The translations under genes and the position numbers were made by a program. A stretch of DNA of 18,752 nt, taken from positions 1 through 18,752 of the forward strand of contig JAFQAM010000340.1 of NCBI GenBank assembly GCA_017416885.1, read 5' to 3'. Under the pieces are notes generated by a model. The model did not search any database and was not told the origin of the DNA. It worked only from the letters and a program-made list of their open reading frames with translations. The first letter of the stretch is position 1. Each line of letters opens with the position of its first letter. The DNA is from Clostridia bacterium. GTDB taxonomy: Bacteria; Bacillota; Clostridia; Oscillospirales; CAG-272. Below, piece by piece: positions 6,309 through 13,447 of the stretch.

Positions 6309-7670
6309 TTATAAAATTACCGCTGTGGCTATTCCAAAGTAAACAAGTAGAGAAATAGCATCTACAATTGTAGTAATAAACGGACTTGCCATTACAGCAG
6401 GATCAAGACCGATTCGCTTTGCAAGCACAGGAAGAATACATCCCACAAGCTTTGCGATTATAATTACAAGAACAATAGTTAAGCTAACAACTAATGCAAC
6501 AGTTAATGTTATTTCTGAGTTGCCTAAAAGAAGCTTATCAATAAGTAAAAGCTTAGCAAATGTAGCAATACCTAAAACACCACCGCAAAAGATTGATACT
6601 CTTAATTCCTTAAAAATAATTCTAAAAATGTCTCTTAATCTAATTTCCTCAAGAGCAAGACCACGAATAATTGTAACTGATGTTTGTCCACCGGCATTAC
6701 CGCCTGAGCCCATAAGCATAGGAATAAAGGCGGTTAAAATAGCAGATAGCTTTCCCTCAAAGGTGGTAATTATTTGGCTTGTAAAGGTAGCTGTGATCAT
6801 AAGAAGCAATAGCCAAGGCATTCTTTGCTTCCATATTTCAAATACACTTGTTGCTAAATATGGCTTATCAGATGGAAGCATAGCGGCCATCTTTTCAATA
6901 TCCTCTGTTGCTTCCTCTTCAATGACATCAATCGCGTCATCGACGGTGACAATGCCAACAAGTCTGTTTTCCTTGTCAACAACAGGCAAGGCGAGAAGGT
7001 CATATTTACTCATTTCTTTAGCAACAACCTCTTTGTCCTCGTGAGTATTTACATAAATGATATTAGTATCCATAATTTCGGATATTATCATTTCCTCGTC
7101 AGACAAAAGCAGCTGCTTTGCAGTTACATAGCCTAAAAGCTGTCTATTTGGATTAGTAACATAGCATGTATAAATAGTTTCCTTGTCAATTCCAGTACGG
7201 CGAATTCTTTTAAGAGCATCCTCTACGGTAATATCCTCGTCAAGCTTAACATATTCCGTTGTCATAATGCTTCCTGCTGAATCGTCAGGATAATTTAGAA
7301 TATCATTTATAGCTTTTCTTGATTCTGCATCAGAAATTAATAGAATACGCTTAACAACATTAGCGGGCATTTCCTCAATAATATCAACAGTATCGTCGAT
7401 ATAAATTTCATCAAGCACTTCCTTTAGCTCTGTATCGGTAAAGGAAGAGAGAAGTGTTTCTTGAAAATCGGTATCCATTTCAACGAATACCTCAGCCGCT
7501 AAATCCTTCGGTAAAATTCTAAATAAAATTGCAATTTTTTTAGGGAATTCCTGTAAAACTAAAGAAATATCCATTGGCTCCATATCTTTAAGAAGCTCTT
7601 TAATTCCACTAAAATTCCTTGCTTCAATCAACTCTTCAAGTTGATTTGTAATTAAATTTAATTCTTCCAT
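6309..7670 (-). CDS. mgtE: Magnesium transporter MgtE
   Basis: A Mg2+ channel/transporter of the inner membrane, 453 residues from the preferred start. Order of domains: a MgtE N-terminal helical superhelix domain (about 20-130), two CBS domains (about 135-255, with VDDAIDVIEEEATEDIEKMAA at the plug-helix junction), then five membrane segments (about 285-450). The pore signature is seen as PMLMGSGGNAGGQTS and, near the end, GLDPAVMASPFITTIVDA, whose acidic residues line the ion path in the family. In known members the CBS and N domains close the pore when internal Mg2+ is high. I place the start at 7670-7668 because AAAGGAG lies eight bases upstream. The in-frame ATG at 7748 has no ribosome binding site and lies inside the structured leader. 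Confidence 0.95.
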   Translation of the reverse strand: MEELNLITNQLEELIEARNFSGIKELLKDMEPMDISLVLQEFPKKIAILFRILPKDLAAEVFVEMDTDFQETLLSSFTDTELKEVLDEIYIDDTVDIIEEMPANVVKRILLISDAESRKAINDILNYPDDSAGSIMTTEYVKLDEDITVEDALKRIRRTGIDKETIYTCYVTNPNRQLLGYVTAKQLLLSDEEMIISEIMDTNIIYVNTHEDKEVVAKEMSKYDLLALPVVDKENRLVGIVTVDDAIDVIEEEATEDIEKMAAMLPSDKPYLATSVFEIWKQRMPWLLLLMITATFTSQIITTFEGKLSAILTAFIPMLMGSGGNAGGQTSVTIIRGLALEEIRLRDIFRIIFKELRVSIFCGGVLGIATFAKLLLIDKLLLGNSEITLTVALVVSLTIVLVIIIAKLVGCILPVLAKRIGLDPAVMASPFITTIVDAISLLVYFGIATAVIL

Positions 7671-7710
7671 ATTTTTTCTCCTTTCTAAATTTGAAAGGGC
7701 TAAAATAATA

Positions 7711-7745
7711 CGGTAATCTACTGAATGAGTTTCAAGCAGGTACCG
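7711..7745 (-). promoter_or_regulatory. mgtE: Hairpin in the mgtE 5' leader (candidate cis-regulatory RNA)
   Basis: On the minus-strand RNA, CGGUA (7745-7741) pairs with UACCG (7715-7711). Inside, CUGCUUGAA pairs with UUCAGUAG (one bulge, one wobble) around a 5-base loop. The predicted 150-nt leader also has a CCTCGAGG palindrome (7760-7767) within an ACAC/GTGT-closed segment. There is no U-run after the hairpin, so control would be at translation or by readthrough. The leader lacks the hallmark blocks of the M-box Mg2+ riboswitch as I know them, so it is left unclassified. Confidence 0.4.
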
Positions 7746-7792
7746 CATATTAAATTACACCCTCGAGGTTTACAGGCAGCACCCGTGTCCAT
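7718..7792 (-). CDS. Cysteine-rich upstream ORF (24 codons) in the mgtE leader
   Basis: An ORF of 24 codons begins at ATG 7792-7790, eight bases after a strong AAGGAG (7806-7801), and ends with TAG at 7720-7718. This is 47 bases before the mgtE start. The peptide has four Cys at positions 7, 12, 16 and 19 (spacing 4, 3 and 2 residues between them), plus CKPRGC and CGTC segments. It is about 47% GC by my count, above the surroundings. It lies on the same transcript as mgtE and overlaps the leader hairpin. It may be a regulatory leader peptide, a small metal-binding peptide, or a chance ORF within a structured RNA. I do not recognise a named family. Confidence 0.45.
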   Translation of the reverse strand: MDTGAACKPRGCNLICGTCLKLIQ

Positions 7793-7825
7793 ACATTCAT
7801 CTCCTTTTACAGTAATAACACATAT

Positions 7826-7854
7826 ATTATATAATTATTATATTCAAAAATCAA
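7826..7854 (-). promoter_or_regulatory. mgtE: Sigma-A promoter of mgtE
   Basis: TTGATT (7854-7849) and TATAAT (7831-7826) have a 17-base spacer. Transcription should start near 7819, giving a leader of about 150 bases before the mgtE start codon. Confidence 0.75.
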
Positions 7855-7869
7855 CACTTTTTAGTAAAA

Positions 7870-8739
7870 TCACTTAATTATTTTAAAATATATCAAGCAT
7901 AGAATTCCGCAAAGAATTCCTTGTAAAAGCTTCATAATAAAAAATCGCATTTGCTTAAATGGATAACCTTCGCATTCTGCGCATATTTGCATATAAACGC
8001 ATATACCGCCAAATCCCACGCAAAAGCCAGTCAAAAATCCGCACGCATAAATATAAGTGAAATTATTAATAGTAAAGGCGCCTCTTGAAAAATCAAATAA
8101 AACTGTTAAAATAATACTGCAAATGCTGCTTTGCTTTAGATTAAATAATTTAATTATCAAATCACAAAGAGTAGAGAAGAAAACATTAAAGCTACAAACA
8201 GTTAAGATTGTAGTTGTTGATGCTTTAATTGATTTCACAATGCCATTAAATAAGCCTAAGCTGTTACTTTCATTGACGCCAATATTACATTTGTTGCCTC
8301 TTTTCTCTAAAGTCTTATAAATCAAAATGCTACTAATAATTTGAGCTAAATATAGATATATTCCAAATATGACATCTTGATATATTACGCAACCCACACA
8401 ACCAATAACAAAACCTATACCTGCATTCGAAGATAAAAAAATTCCGTTATTAAATGTATCATTATCTATATTTTTACTGTATTTTTGACAAATCCCTTTT
8501 GCGCCGATTATGAAACCGCAGAGCAGTCCTAATAATATTTCATTGAAATATATTTTGCAATTGCCGAAAATTAAATTTGATAATTTAAAATCGTTATAAA
8601 TCCTTGTCGTATATAACATAGTCGAAGATAATATCATAAATGGAAATAAAGACGGTATTAACTTTAAATAGCAAAATTTCAAGCTATCGATAACAGATGC
8701 AGAAACATATTTTACATTTGCCAAAAATAAAAATAACAA
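7870..8739 (-). CDS. YlbJ-like sporulation integral membrane protein
   Basis: A polytopic membrane protein with about seven or eight hydrophobic segments. LKFCYLKLIPSLFPFMILSS near the N-terminus and the C-terminal GFLTGFCVGFGGICVYMQI resemble YlbJ, a sporulation membrane protein with a nucleoside-recognition/Gate-type fold. It is about 290 residues against about 400 for B. subtilis YlbJ, so it is a shorter relative. The coordinates begin at a TTG without a ribosome binding site. The frame stays open upstream to about 8814 and encodes a natural-looking N-terminus (KSNFLKTVIIL...), but has no ATG, GTG or TTG there. AGAAGG (8803-8798) sits six to seven bases before an ATA at 8790. The divergent neighbours yqfC-yqfD are also sporulation genes. 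Family moderately sure, start unsure. Confidence 0.7.
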   Translation of the reverse strand: MLFLFLANVKYVSASVIDSLKFCYLKLIPSLFPFMILSSTMLYTTRIYNDFKLSNLIFGNCKIYFNEILLGLLCGFIIGAKGICQKYSKNIDNDTFNNGIFLSSNAGIGFVIGCVGCVIYQDVIFGIYLYLAQIISSILIYKTLEKRGNKCNIGVNESNSLGLFNGIVKSIKASTTTILTVCSFNVFFSTLCDLIIKLFNLKQSSICSIILTVLFDFSRGAFTINNFTYIYACGFLTGFCVGFGGICVYMQICAECEGYPFKQMRFFIMKLLQGILCGILCLIYFKIIK

Positions 8740-8784
8740 GCTTAAAATTATTACTGTTTTTAAAAAATTGCTTTTACTATTTGT

Positions 8785-8812
8785 TATTATTGCGCACCTT
8801 CTATCATAAACA
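8785..8812 (+). promoter_or_regulatory. Possible sigma-E-type promoter of yqfC
   Basis: TATTATT (8785-8791) and CATAAACA (8805-8812), 13 bases apart, resemble sigma-E -35 and -10 elements (six of seven and six of eight positions). They stand upstream of the AAGGAG at 8836-8841. Weak on sequence alone; yqfC belongs to the sigma-E regulon in B. subtilis. Confidence 0.3.
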
Positions 8813-8824
8813 TTTTACTGTAAA

Positions 8825-8854
8825 ATTATATGACTAAGGAGCAATAAATAATGA
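8825..8854 (-). promoter_or_regulatory. Possible sigma-E-type promoter of the ylbJ-like gene
   Basis: On the minus strand CATATAAT (8832-8825) matches the sigma-E -10 pattern CATACAMT at seven of eight positions. TCATTAT (8854-8848) lies 15 bases upstream and fits the -35 pattern at five of seven. It predicts a short leader ending at the AGAAGG site near 8800. TATAAT is embedded, so sigma-A use is possible, but no sigma-A -35 is seen. Confidence 0.4.
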
Positions 8855-9129
8855 TTAAAAATAAGATAGGACATTTATTTTCAAACAGCTTTGATATACC
8901 TCTTGAAAGTCTTTCTGAAATTCCTAACGCGCAATTCATTGGTAATAAGCTTTTACATATAGATGGATGTATTGGCGTTAAAAAATACGAAAGAACTAAT
9001 ATAATCATAAAATGCAAAAAACATATTTTGACAGTTAGCGGCAAAGAGCTTTCTATGATTACATTTTCATTGGGCAGAGTTAGTATAAGAGGCTTTATAT
9101 CATCATATCAAATCGAGGAAACAGAATGA
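8851..9129 (+). CDS. yqfC: Sporulation protein YqfC
   Basis: A 92-residue protein matching YqfC in size and pattern: DIPLESLSEIPNAQFIGNKLLHIDGCIGVKKY, then ILTVSGKELSMITFSLGRVSIRGFISSYQI. YqfC is a small sporulation protein of unknown biochemical role, made in the mother cell in B. subtilis and needed together with YqfD for efficient sporulation in some species. AAGGAG lies nine bases before ATG 8851. Its stop overlaps the yqfD start by four bases (ATGA), opening the long yqfC-to-mutS2 operon. Confidence 0.88.
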   Translation: MIKNKIGHLFSNSFDIPLESLSEIPNAQFIGNKLLHIDGCIGVKKYERTNIIIKCKKHILTVSGKELSMITFSLGRVSIRGFISSYQIEETE

Positions 9130-10304
9130 ACAGTTTGTACTCCAAAACATCATTCATTGTTAACAGAAAAGCAAGCGCTAAAGCATTAAATATTATTCTT
9201 TCAAACTCTTTGACCTATTTAAAAGCGGACTTTTTAAAAAATGATGACTTAAGAATAACTATACAATCTTCAAAAAAAATACAATATCAAAAGGCTTTTA
9301 ATAAGTTCGGAATAGATTTAGCATTTGAAAAAGAAAAGGGGATTTTAGCATTTTTAAAAAGAAAAATGTATAGACTTGGGTTTTTGATAGGTTTTATTTT
9401 TCTTATTTTATCGCTGTATATTTCATCGAAATTTGTTTGGAAAATAAATGTTTTCGGGAATACTGTTCTTACCGAGGATGAAGTAATTTCAGAGTTAAAT
9501 GATGCAAGCTTTCATTTAGGTAGCTACATTCCAAGCGTTGATTACAAGGACTTACATAATAAAATTCTTTTGTCATCAGATAAGATAAGCTGGATATCGA
9601 TAAACATTGACGGAAATGTTGCAAATGTAGTAATCAAAGAAAAATTAGATGAAAAGCCGTCTGATAATATCAAATACTCCAATATCATTGCAAAAAGTGA
9701 CGGTCAGATTGTATCGATAAGCATTGAAGATGGCGAGAAGCAAATCTCTGTAGGCGATATTGTTAAAAAAGGTGATATATTAATTTCGGGAGTTTTGGAC
9801 TCGCAATCTCAAGGCGTAAGATATGTTAATGCAAAAGGAAATGTTCGCGCATATGTAAATAAAATAATCGAGATCAAAATGCCATTTATGAACAATGAAA
9901 AGGTTTATACAGGCAAGGTTTATATAGATAAATATTATAAAATATTTAATTATTTAATAAAATTTTCTTCAAAGTGTAGAAATTATAGTGTGTTTTGTGA
10001 TACAATAGAGACAACTAAGCAAATATCACTGTTTAATAAGGTAAAATTACCTGTTTTTTGTACTAAGGTTAAACATCTTGAATACGAAAATGTTAATGTT
10101 GAATACACTAAAAAGCAAGTAATAGATATTTCTTTCAAAAAGCTGAGAGAGGAAATGGATAAATCTCTTGAAAATGCTGAGCTTATAACTAAAACAATCA
10201 AAACTGATTTTGATGACGAGTATTTTTACATTTACTGTGATTTGTATTGCTTGGAGGATATCGGCGTTGCGGTCGAATTTGAGGTAGAGAATAACGGAGG
10301 TTAA
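9126..10304 (+). CDS. yqfD: Sporulation protein YqfD
   Basis: A 392-residue bitopic membrane protein, close to the usual length. Residues 1-80 form a cytoplasmic domain ending in basic FLKRKMYR. One membrane span follows (about 84-101), then an extracytoplasmic part that opens with KINVFGNTVLTEDEV, a POTRA-like pattern also seen in FtsQ-type proteins. The middle part (IIAKSDGQIVSISIEDGEKQISVGDIVKKGDILISG) is a beta-rich, lipoyl-like segment typical of YqfD. Start overlaps yqfC; phoH begins one base after its stop, with GGAGG inside the yqfD tail. Confidence 0.9.
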   Translation: MNSLYSKTSFIVNRKASAKALNIILSNSLTYLKADFLKNDDLRITIQSSKKIQYQKAFNKFGIDLAFEKEKGILAFLKRKMYRLGFLIGFIFLILSLYISSKFVWKINVFGNTVLTEDEVISELNDASFHLGSYIPSVDYKDLHNKILLSSDKISWISINIDGNVANVVIKEKLDEKPSDNIKYSNIIAKSDGQIVSISIEDGEKQISVGDIVKKGDILISGVLDSQSQGVRYVNAKGNVRAYVNKIIEIKMPFMNNEKVYTGKVYIDKYYKIFNYLIKFSSKCRNYSVFCDTIETTKQISLFNKVKLPVFCTKVKHLEYENVNVEYTKKQVIDISFKKLREEMDKSLENAELITKTIKTDFDDEYFYIYCDLYCLEDIGVAVEFEVENNGG

Positions 10305-10305
10305 A

Positions 10306-11304
10306 ATGGCTGAAAAAACTATAAATACATCTTCACCAAGTGTTACAAGTGCAATTTTTGGCACATGCGATGCAAATATAAATGCGGTTGAAAAAGCATT
10401 TAGCGTTAGAATAGTAAATAGACCATTAAATAACGATTTAGGTGACTGTATTACTATTTCCGGTGAGGGAGTAGATGTAAATAACGCATATGAGGTATTA
10501 CAGTATTTAAAGAAAATGGCAGAAATGAATAGCGTTATCACCGACCAAACTGTTGACTATGTTATTTCTACTGTTATGGACAATCGCACCTCAGAGCTCA
10601 ATGAGCTTGACGATGATTGCTTCTGCGTTAGTGCTAAGGGCAGACCAATCAAAGCAAAAACAGTCGGTCAAAAGCGTTATGTAAATGCTATTAAAGCTAA
10701 CACTGTTACTTTGGGAGTTGGCCCTGCGGGAACAGGAAAAACATTTTTAGCGGTGGCTATGGCAACTAAAGCCTTGCGTAGCAAGGAAATTTCAAGAATA
10801 ATTTTAACTCGTCCTGCTGTTGAGGCAGGCGAACGCCTTGGATTTTTACCGGGTGATTTACAAAGTAAGATTGATCCGTATCTACGCCCACTTTACGATG
10901 CGCTCTACGAAATGTTAGGACCTGAAAACTGTGCAAAATATATGGAAAAAATGATAATTGAAATTGCACCATTAGCTTATATGAGAGGAAGAACACTTGA
11001 CGATTCATTTATAATTCTTGATGAGGCTCAAAACACAACTCCTGAGCAAATGAAAATGTTTTTAACTCGTATAGGCTTTAATTCAAAGGTTGTAGTTACA
11101 GGTGACTTATCGCAAACTGATCTGCCAGACGGCAAAAAAAGCGGTCTTGCGGAGGCTGTAAAAATACTAAAAGGTATTGACGGAATCGCTATCCATCAAT
11201 TTACCGATAAGGATGTTGTAAGACATAAGCTTGTACAAAAAATCATAGTAGCATATGAAAAATATGAAACTGAACAGAGAAATAAAAGAGGAAATAAAAA
11301 ATGA
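10306..11304 (+). CDS. phoH: PhoH-like ATPase
   Basis: A cytoplasmic P-loop ATPase related to superfamily 1 helicases, 332 residues. The first 75 or so residues form a KH-like domain usual for this branch (YbeZ/PhoH). Walker A is GPAGTGKT (139-146), ILTRPAVEAGERLGFLPGD (167-184) is the PhoH signature, Walker B is FIILDEAQN (235-243), and VVVTGDLSQTDLP follows as a helicase motif III-like element. Members act with YbeY in RNA metabolism in several bacteria; exact activity is unsettled. It overlaps ybeY by four bases, supporting a joint role. Confidence 0.94.
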   Translation: MAEKTINTSSPSVTSAIFGTCDANINAVEKAFSVRIVNRPLNNDLGDCITISGEGVDVNNAYEVLQYLKKMAEMNSVITDQTVDYVISTVMDNRTSELNELDDDCFCVSAKGRPIKAKTVGQKRYVNAIKANTVTLGVGPAGTGKTFLAVAMATKALRSKEISRIILTRPAVEAGERLGFLPGDLQSKIDPYLRPLYDALYEMLGPENCAKYMEKMIIEIAPLAYMRGRTLDDSFIILDEAQNTTPEQMKMFLTRIGFNSKVVVTGDLSQTDLPDGKKSGLAEAVKILKGIDGIAIHQFTDKDVVRHKLVQKIIVAYEKYETEQRNKRGNKK

Positions 11305-11762
11305 CTTTAACAGTTGATTTTAAGGACGAACAGGAAATATATGAAATTAGAGTCGCTATGAAAGCGATAGTCCGCAAGGCTATCTTTAATACATTAGTGT
11401 ATGAGGGCTTTGATAAGGATGTCGAGGTTTCCGTAACATTTACCGACAACGAAAAAATCAGAGAGCTAAACAAGAATTACAGGAATAAGGATTCATCAAC
11501 CGATGTTTTGTCCTTTCCTATGTTCAATTCAACTGAGGAAATGGAATATATGGATGTAGTGCCTTTAGGTGATATAGTAATTTCTCTTGAAAAGGCAAAG
11601 GAGCAAGCACATAACTTTTATCACGGTAGCTATCACGAGCTTGCATTTTTAAGTATTCATTCCACCTTACACCTTTTAGGATATGACCACGAAACCTCAA
11701 AGGAAGACGAAGAGGATATGTTTAGAAGACAAAAAGAAATTATGGAGATAATAGGATTTTAA
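11301..11762 (+). CDS. ybeY: Endoribonuclease YbeY (rRNA maturation factor)
   Basis: A metal-dependent single-strand RNase involved in 16S rRNA 3' end maturation and ribosome quality control. The zinc site HSTLHLLGYDH gives His120, His124 and His130 (H-x3-H-x5-H). STDVLSFPMF and LGDIVISLEKAKEQA are the other conserved blocks. Length 153 is usual. Start overlaps phoH (ATGA), and its TAA shares one base with the ATG of era (TAATG), so all three should be translated in near-fixed ratio. Confidence 0.96.
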   Translation: MTLTVDFKDEQEIYEIRVAMKAIVRKAIFNTLVYEGFDKDVEVSVTFTDNEKIRELNKNYRNKDSSTDVLSFPMFNSTEEMEYMDVVPLGDIVISLEKAKEQAHNFYHGSYHELAFLSIHSTLHLLGYDHETSKEDEEDMFRRQKEIMEIIGF

Positions 11763-12655
11763 TGAGAAAAACAGCATTTATTTCAATAGTTGGAAGACCA
11801 AATGTAGGTAAAAGCACATTATTAAATGCAATTTTAGGTGAAAAAATTGCAATTGTGTCATCTAAGCCTCAAACAACAAGAAACAGAATTACAGGCATAT
11901 ATACCAAGGACGAAAATCAAATAGTTTTTGTTGATACACCCGGCTTTCAAAAGCCAAGAACAAAATTAGGCGATTATATGCTTGCCGCATCAACTTCATC
12001 AATAGGCGGTTCAGATGCAATAATTTTAATTGCCGATGTCTCTTACCCATTAGGTGAGATCGAAAAAAATATTCTTGAAAAGATAAAAGCATCAAAATTA
12101 CCTTGTATTTTAGTTTTAAACAAAACTGATATGTCTACTCCTGAAAAAATTGCTAAATCAATTGCAGAATACGATCAATACTATAAATTTGATGCTGTTG
12201 TTCCTACCTGTGCTTCAAAAGGACAGGGAGTTGATGCAGTTATTGAGGAGTGCTCGAAGTATCTTGCTGAAAGCGAGTGGTTTTTCCCCGAGGATATTAT
12301 TACAGACCAACCGGAAAAAACTATTGCTGCAGAAACAATTCGTGAAAAAATTCTGCGTACATTAAGCGACGAAATTCCTCACGGTACAGCCGTAGTAATC
12401 GAAGAATTTAAGGATAGCGGTAAAATAATTAAAATAAGAGCCGAAATCTATTGCGAAAAATCATCACATAAGGGCATCATTATCGGTAAAAACGGTGAAA
12501 CCTTAAAAAGAATCGGTTCTTATGCAAGAGAGGACCTTGAAAGATTTTTCGGTGTTCAAGTGTACATCAATCTTTGGGTTAAGGTTAAGGAAAAATGGAG
12601 AGATAATACTTTAAATCTTAACAACCTTGGCTATAACCTCAAGGAGTTCAAATGA
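11762..12655 (+). CDS. era: GTPase Era
   Basis: Essential GTPase that binds the 3' end of 16S rRNA during 30S assembly. G1 is GRPNVGKST (11-19), the switch I region follows with KPQTTRNR, G3 is DTPG (58-61), G4 is NKTD (120-123), and G5 lies around CASKG (150-154). The C-terminal KH domain (about 205-285) contains GIIIGKNGETLKRIG with the GKNG RNA-binding loop at 242-245. Length 297 is standard. Its place directly after ybeY joins two 16S rRNA 3' end factors. The last four bases overlap recO. Confidence 0.97.
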   Translation: MRKTAFISIVGRPNVGKSTLLNAILGEKIAIVSSKPQTTRNRITGIYTKDENQIVFVDTPGFQKPRTKLGDYMLAASTSSIGGSDAIILIADVSYPLGEIEKNILEKIKASKLPCILVLNKTDMSTPEKIAKSIAEYDQYYKFDAVVPTCASKGQGVDAVIEECSKYLAESEWFFPEDIITDQPEKTIAAETIREKILRTLSDEIPHGTAVVIEEFKDSGKIIKIRAEIYCEKSSHKGIIIGKNGETLKRIGSYAREDLERFFGVQVYINLWVKVKEKWRDNTLNLNNLGYNLKEFK

Positions 12656-13440
12656 CAGAATTTAAAGTAAACGGCCTTGTTATTTTCGACAGAGAAATTG
12701 GCGAAAATGATAAGCTTTTAACCGTTTTATGTGAAAAATACGGAAAAATCTTTGTAATAGCAAAGGGCGTTAAAAGTATGAAAAACAGAAATATGTGTTG
12801 CTCGCATATTTTCTCATACGCAAGCTTTGTTATTCGCAGGAAGGGCAATTATTATTATCTTGTAGATAGTGACCTTATTGAGAATTTCTTTTCTGTGCGA
12901 AATGACATTTTAAAGCTTTCCTTAGCATCATATTTTTGCGATGTTATTAATCACATCGCGCAAGAGGGAGTAAATGAGGATCAGCTCTTACGCTTGGCAC
13001 TAAACAGTATTTTCGCACTATCTACCGATAAATATGAGTTAGAGCATATTCGCGCCGCTTTTCAATTAAGAGTAGTAGCAGAAATCGGTATGTCTCCGGA
13101 TGTTTTCTCTTGTTCACACTGCGGTAAAACAGAGGAAATTTCCGGTCATTTAGACTTAATTGATGGCGTGCTTATATGCAAAGACTGTATAGGAAAAATT
13201 AGTTACTCTTTAGAGGAAAATCCTTTTGCTGAAAGAGGCTTGCAAAAGCCAATTGCAACTGTAAATCCGTCAATAATTGAAGCCATTAAGTACATAACAG
13301 GCTCAGATATTAAAAAGTTTCTTTCCTTTAGCTTAGATTTAAATGATTATAATCTTTTATACGATTTAAGCGAAAGATTTTTAATAAATCAGCTTGAAAG
13401 AAGCTTTTATTCATTAGATTTTTATAAATCACTTATTTAG
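12652..13440 (+). CDS. recO: DNA repair protein RecO
   Basis: Recombination mediator that helps load RecA on SSB-coated single strands in the RecFOR pathway. The N-terminal OB fold is seen as NGLVIFDREIGENDKLLTVLCEKYGKIFVIAKGVK (7-41). The C-terminal helical part holds a four-cysteine zinc site: Cys154, Cys157, Cys176 and Cys179 (CSHC ... CKDC). Length 262 is usual. Start overlaps era by four bases. The era-recO pair is common in Firmicutes. Confidence 0.93.
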   Translation: MTEFKVNGLVIFDREIGENDKLLTVLCEKYGKIFVIAKGVKSMKNRNMCCSHIFSYASFVIRRKGNYYYLVDSDLIENFFSVRNDILKLSLASYFCDVINHIAQEGVNEDQLLRLALNSIFALSTDKYELEHIRAAFQLRVVAEIGMSPDVFSCSHCGKTEEISGHLDLIDGVLICKDCIGKISYSLEENPFAERGLQKPIATVNPSIIEAIKYITGSDIKKFLSFSLDLNDYNLLYDLSERFLINQLERSFYSLDFYKSLI

Positions 13441-13447
13441 GAGAAAT

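Noticed and set aside
6520..7044. Long plus-strand ORF antisense to mgtE
   Set aside because: No ribosome binding site, repetitive Ser/Ile-rich composition expected from the reverse of a membrane and CBS gene; mgtE is unmistakable on the other strand.
7671..7748. Longer start for MgtE (26 extra residues from the ATG at 7748)
   Set aside because: No ribosome binding site there; it overlaps the leader hairpin and another ORF. AAAGGAG precedes the ATG at 7670, where the MgtE fold begins.
7671..7819. M-box (ykoK) Mg2+ riboswitch ahead of mgtE
   Set aside because: Only a short UGGACA...UGCUGCC stretch resembles it. The GUUAGGUGAGGCUCC opening and the AAUGGGUCAACAG core are missing, and the leader is rather short.
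10047..10541. Minus-strand ORF of 164 codons antisense to yqfD-phoH
   Set aside because: It crosses two clear genes, has no ribosome binding site and no recognisable motif; a shadow of the coding strand.
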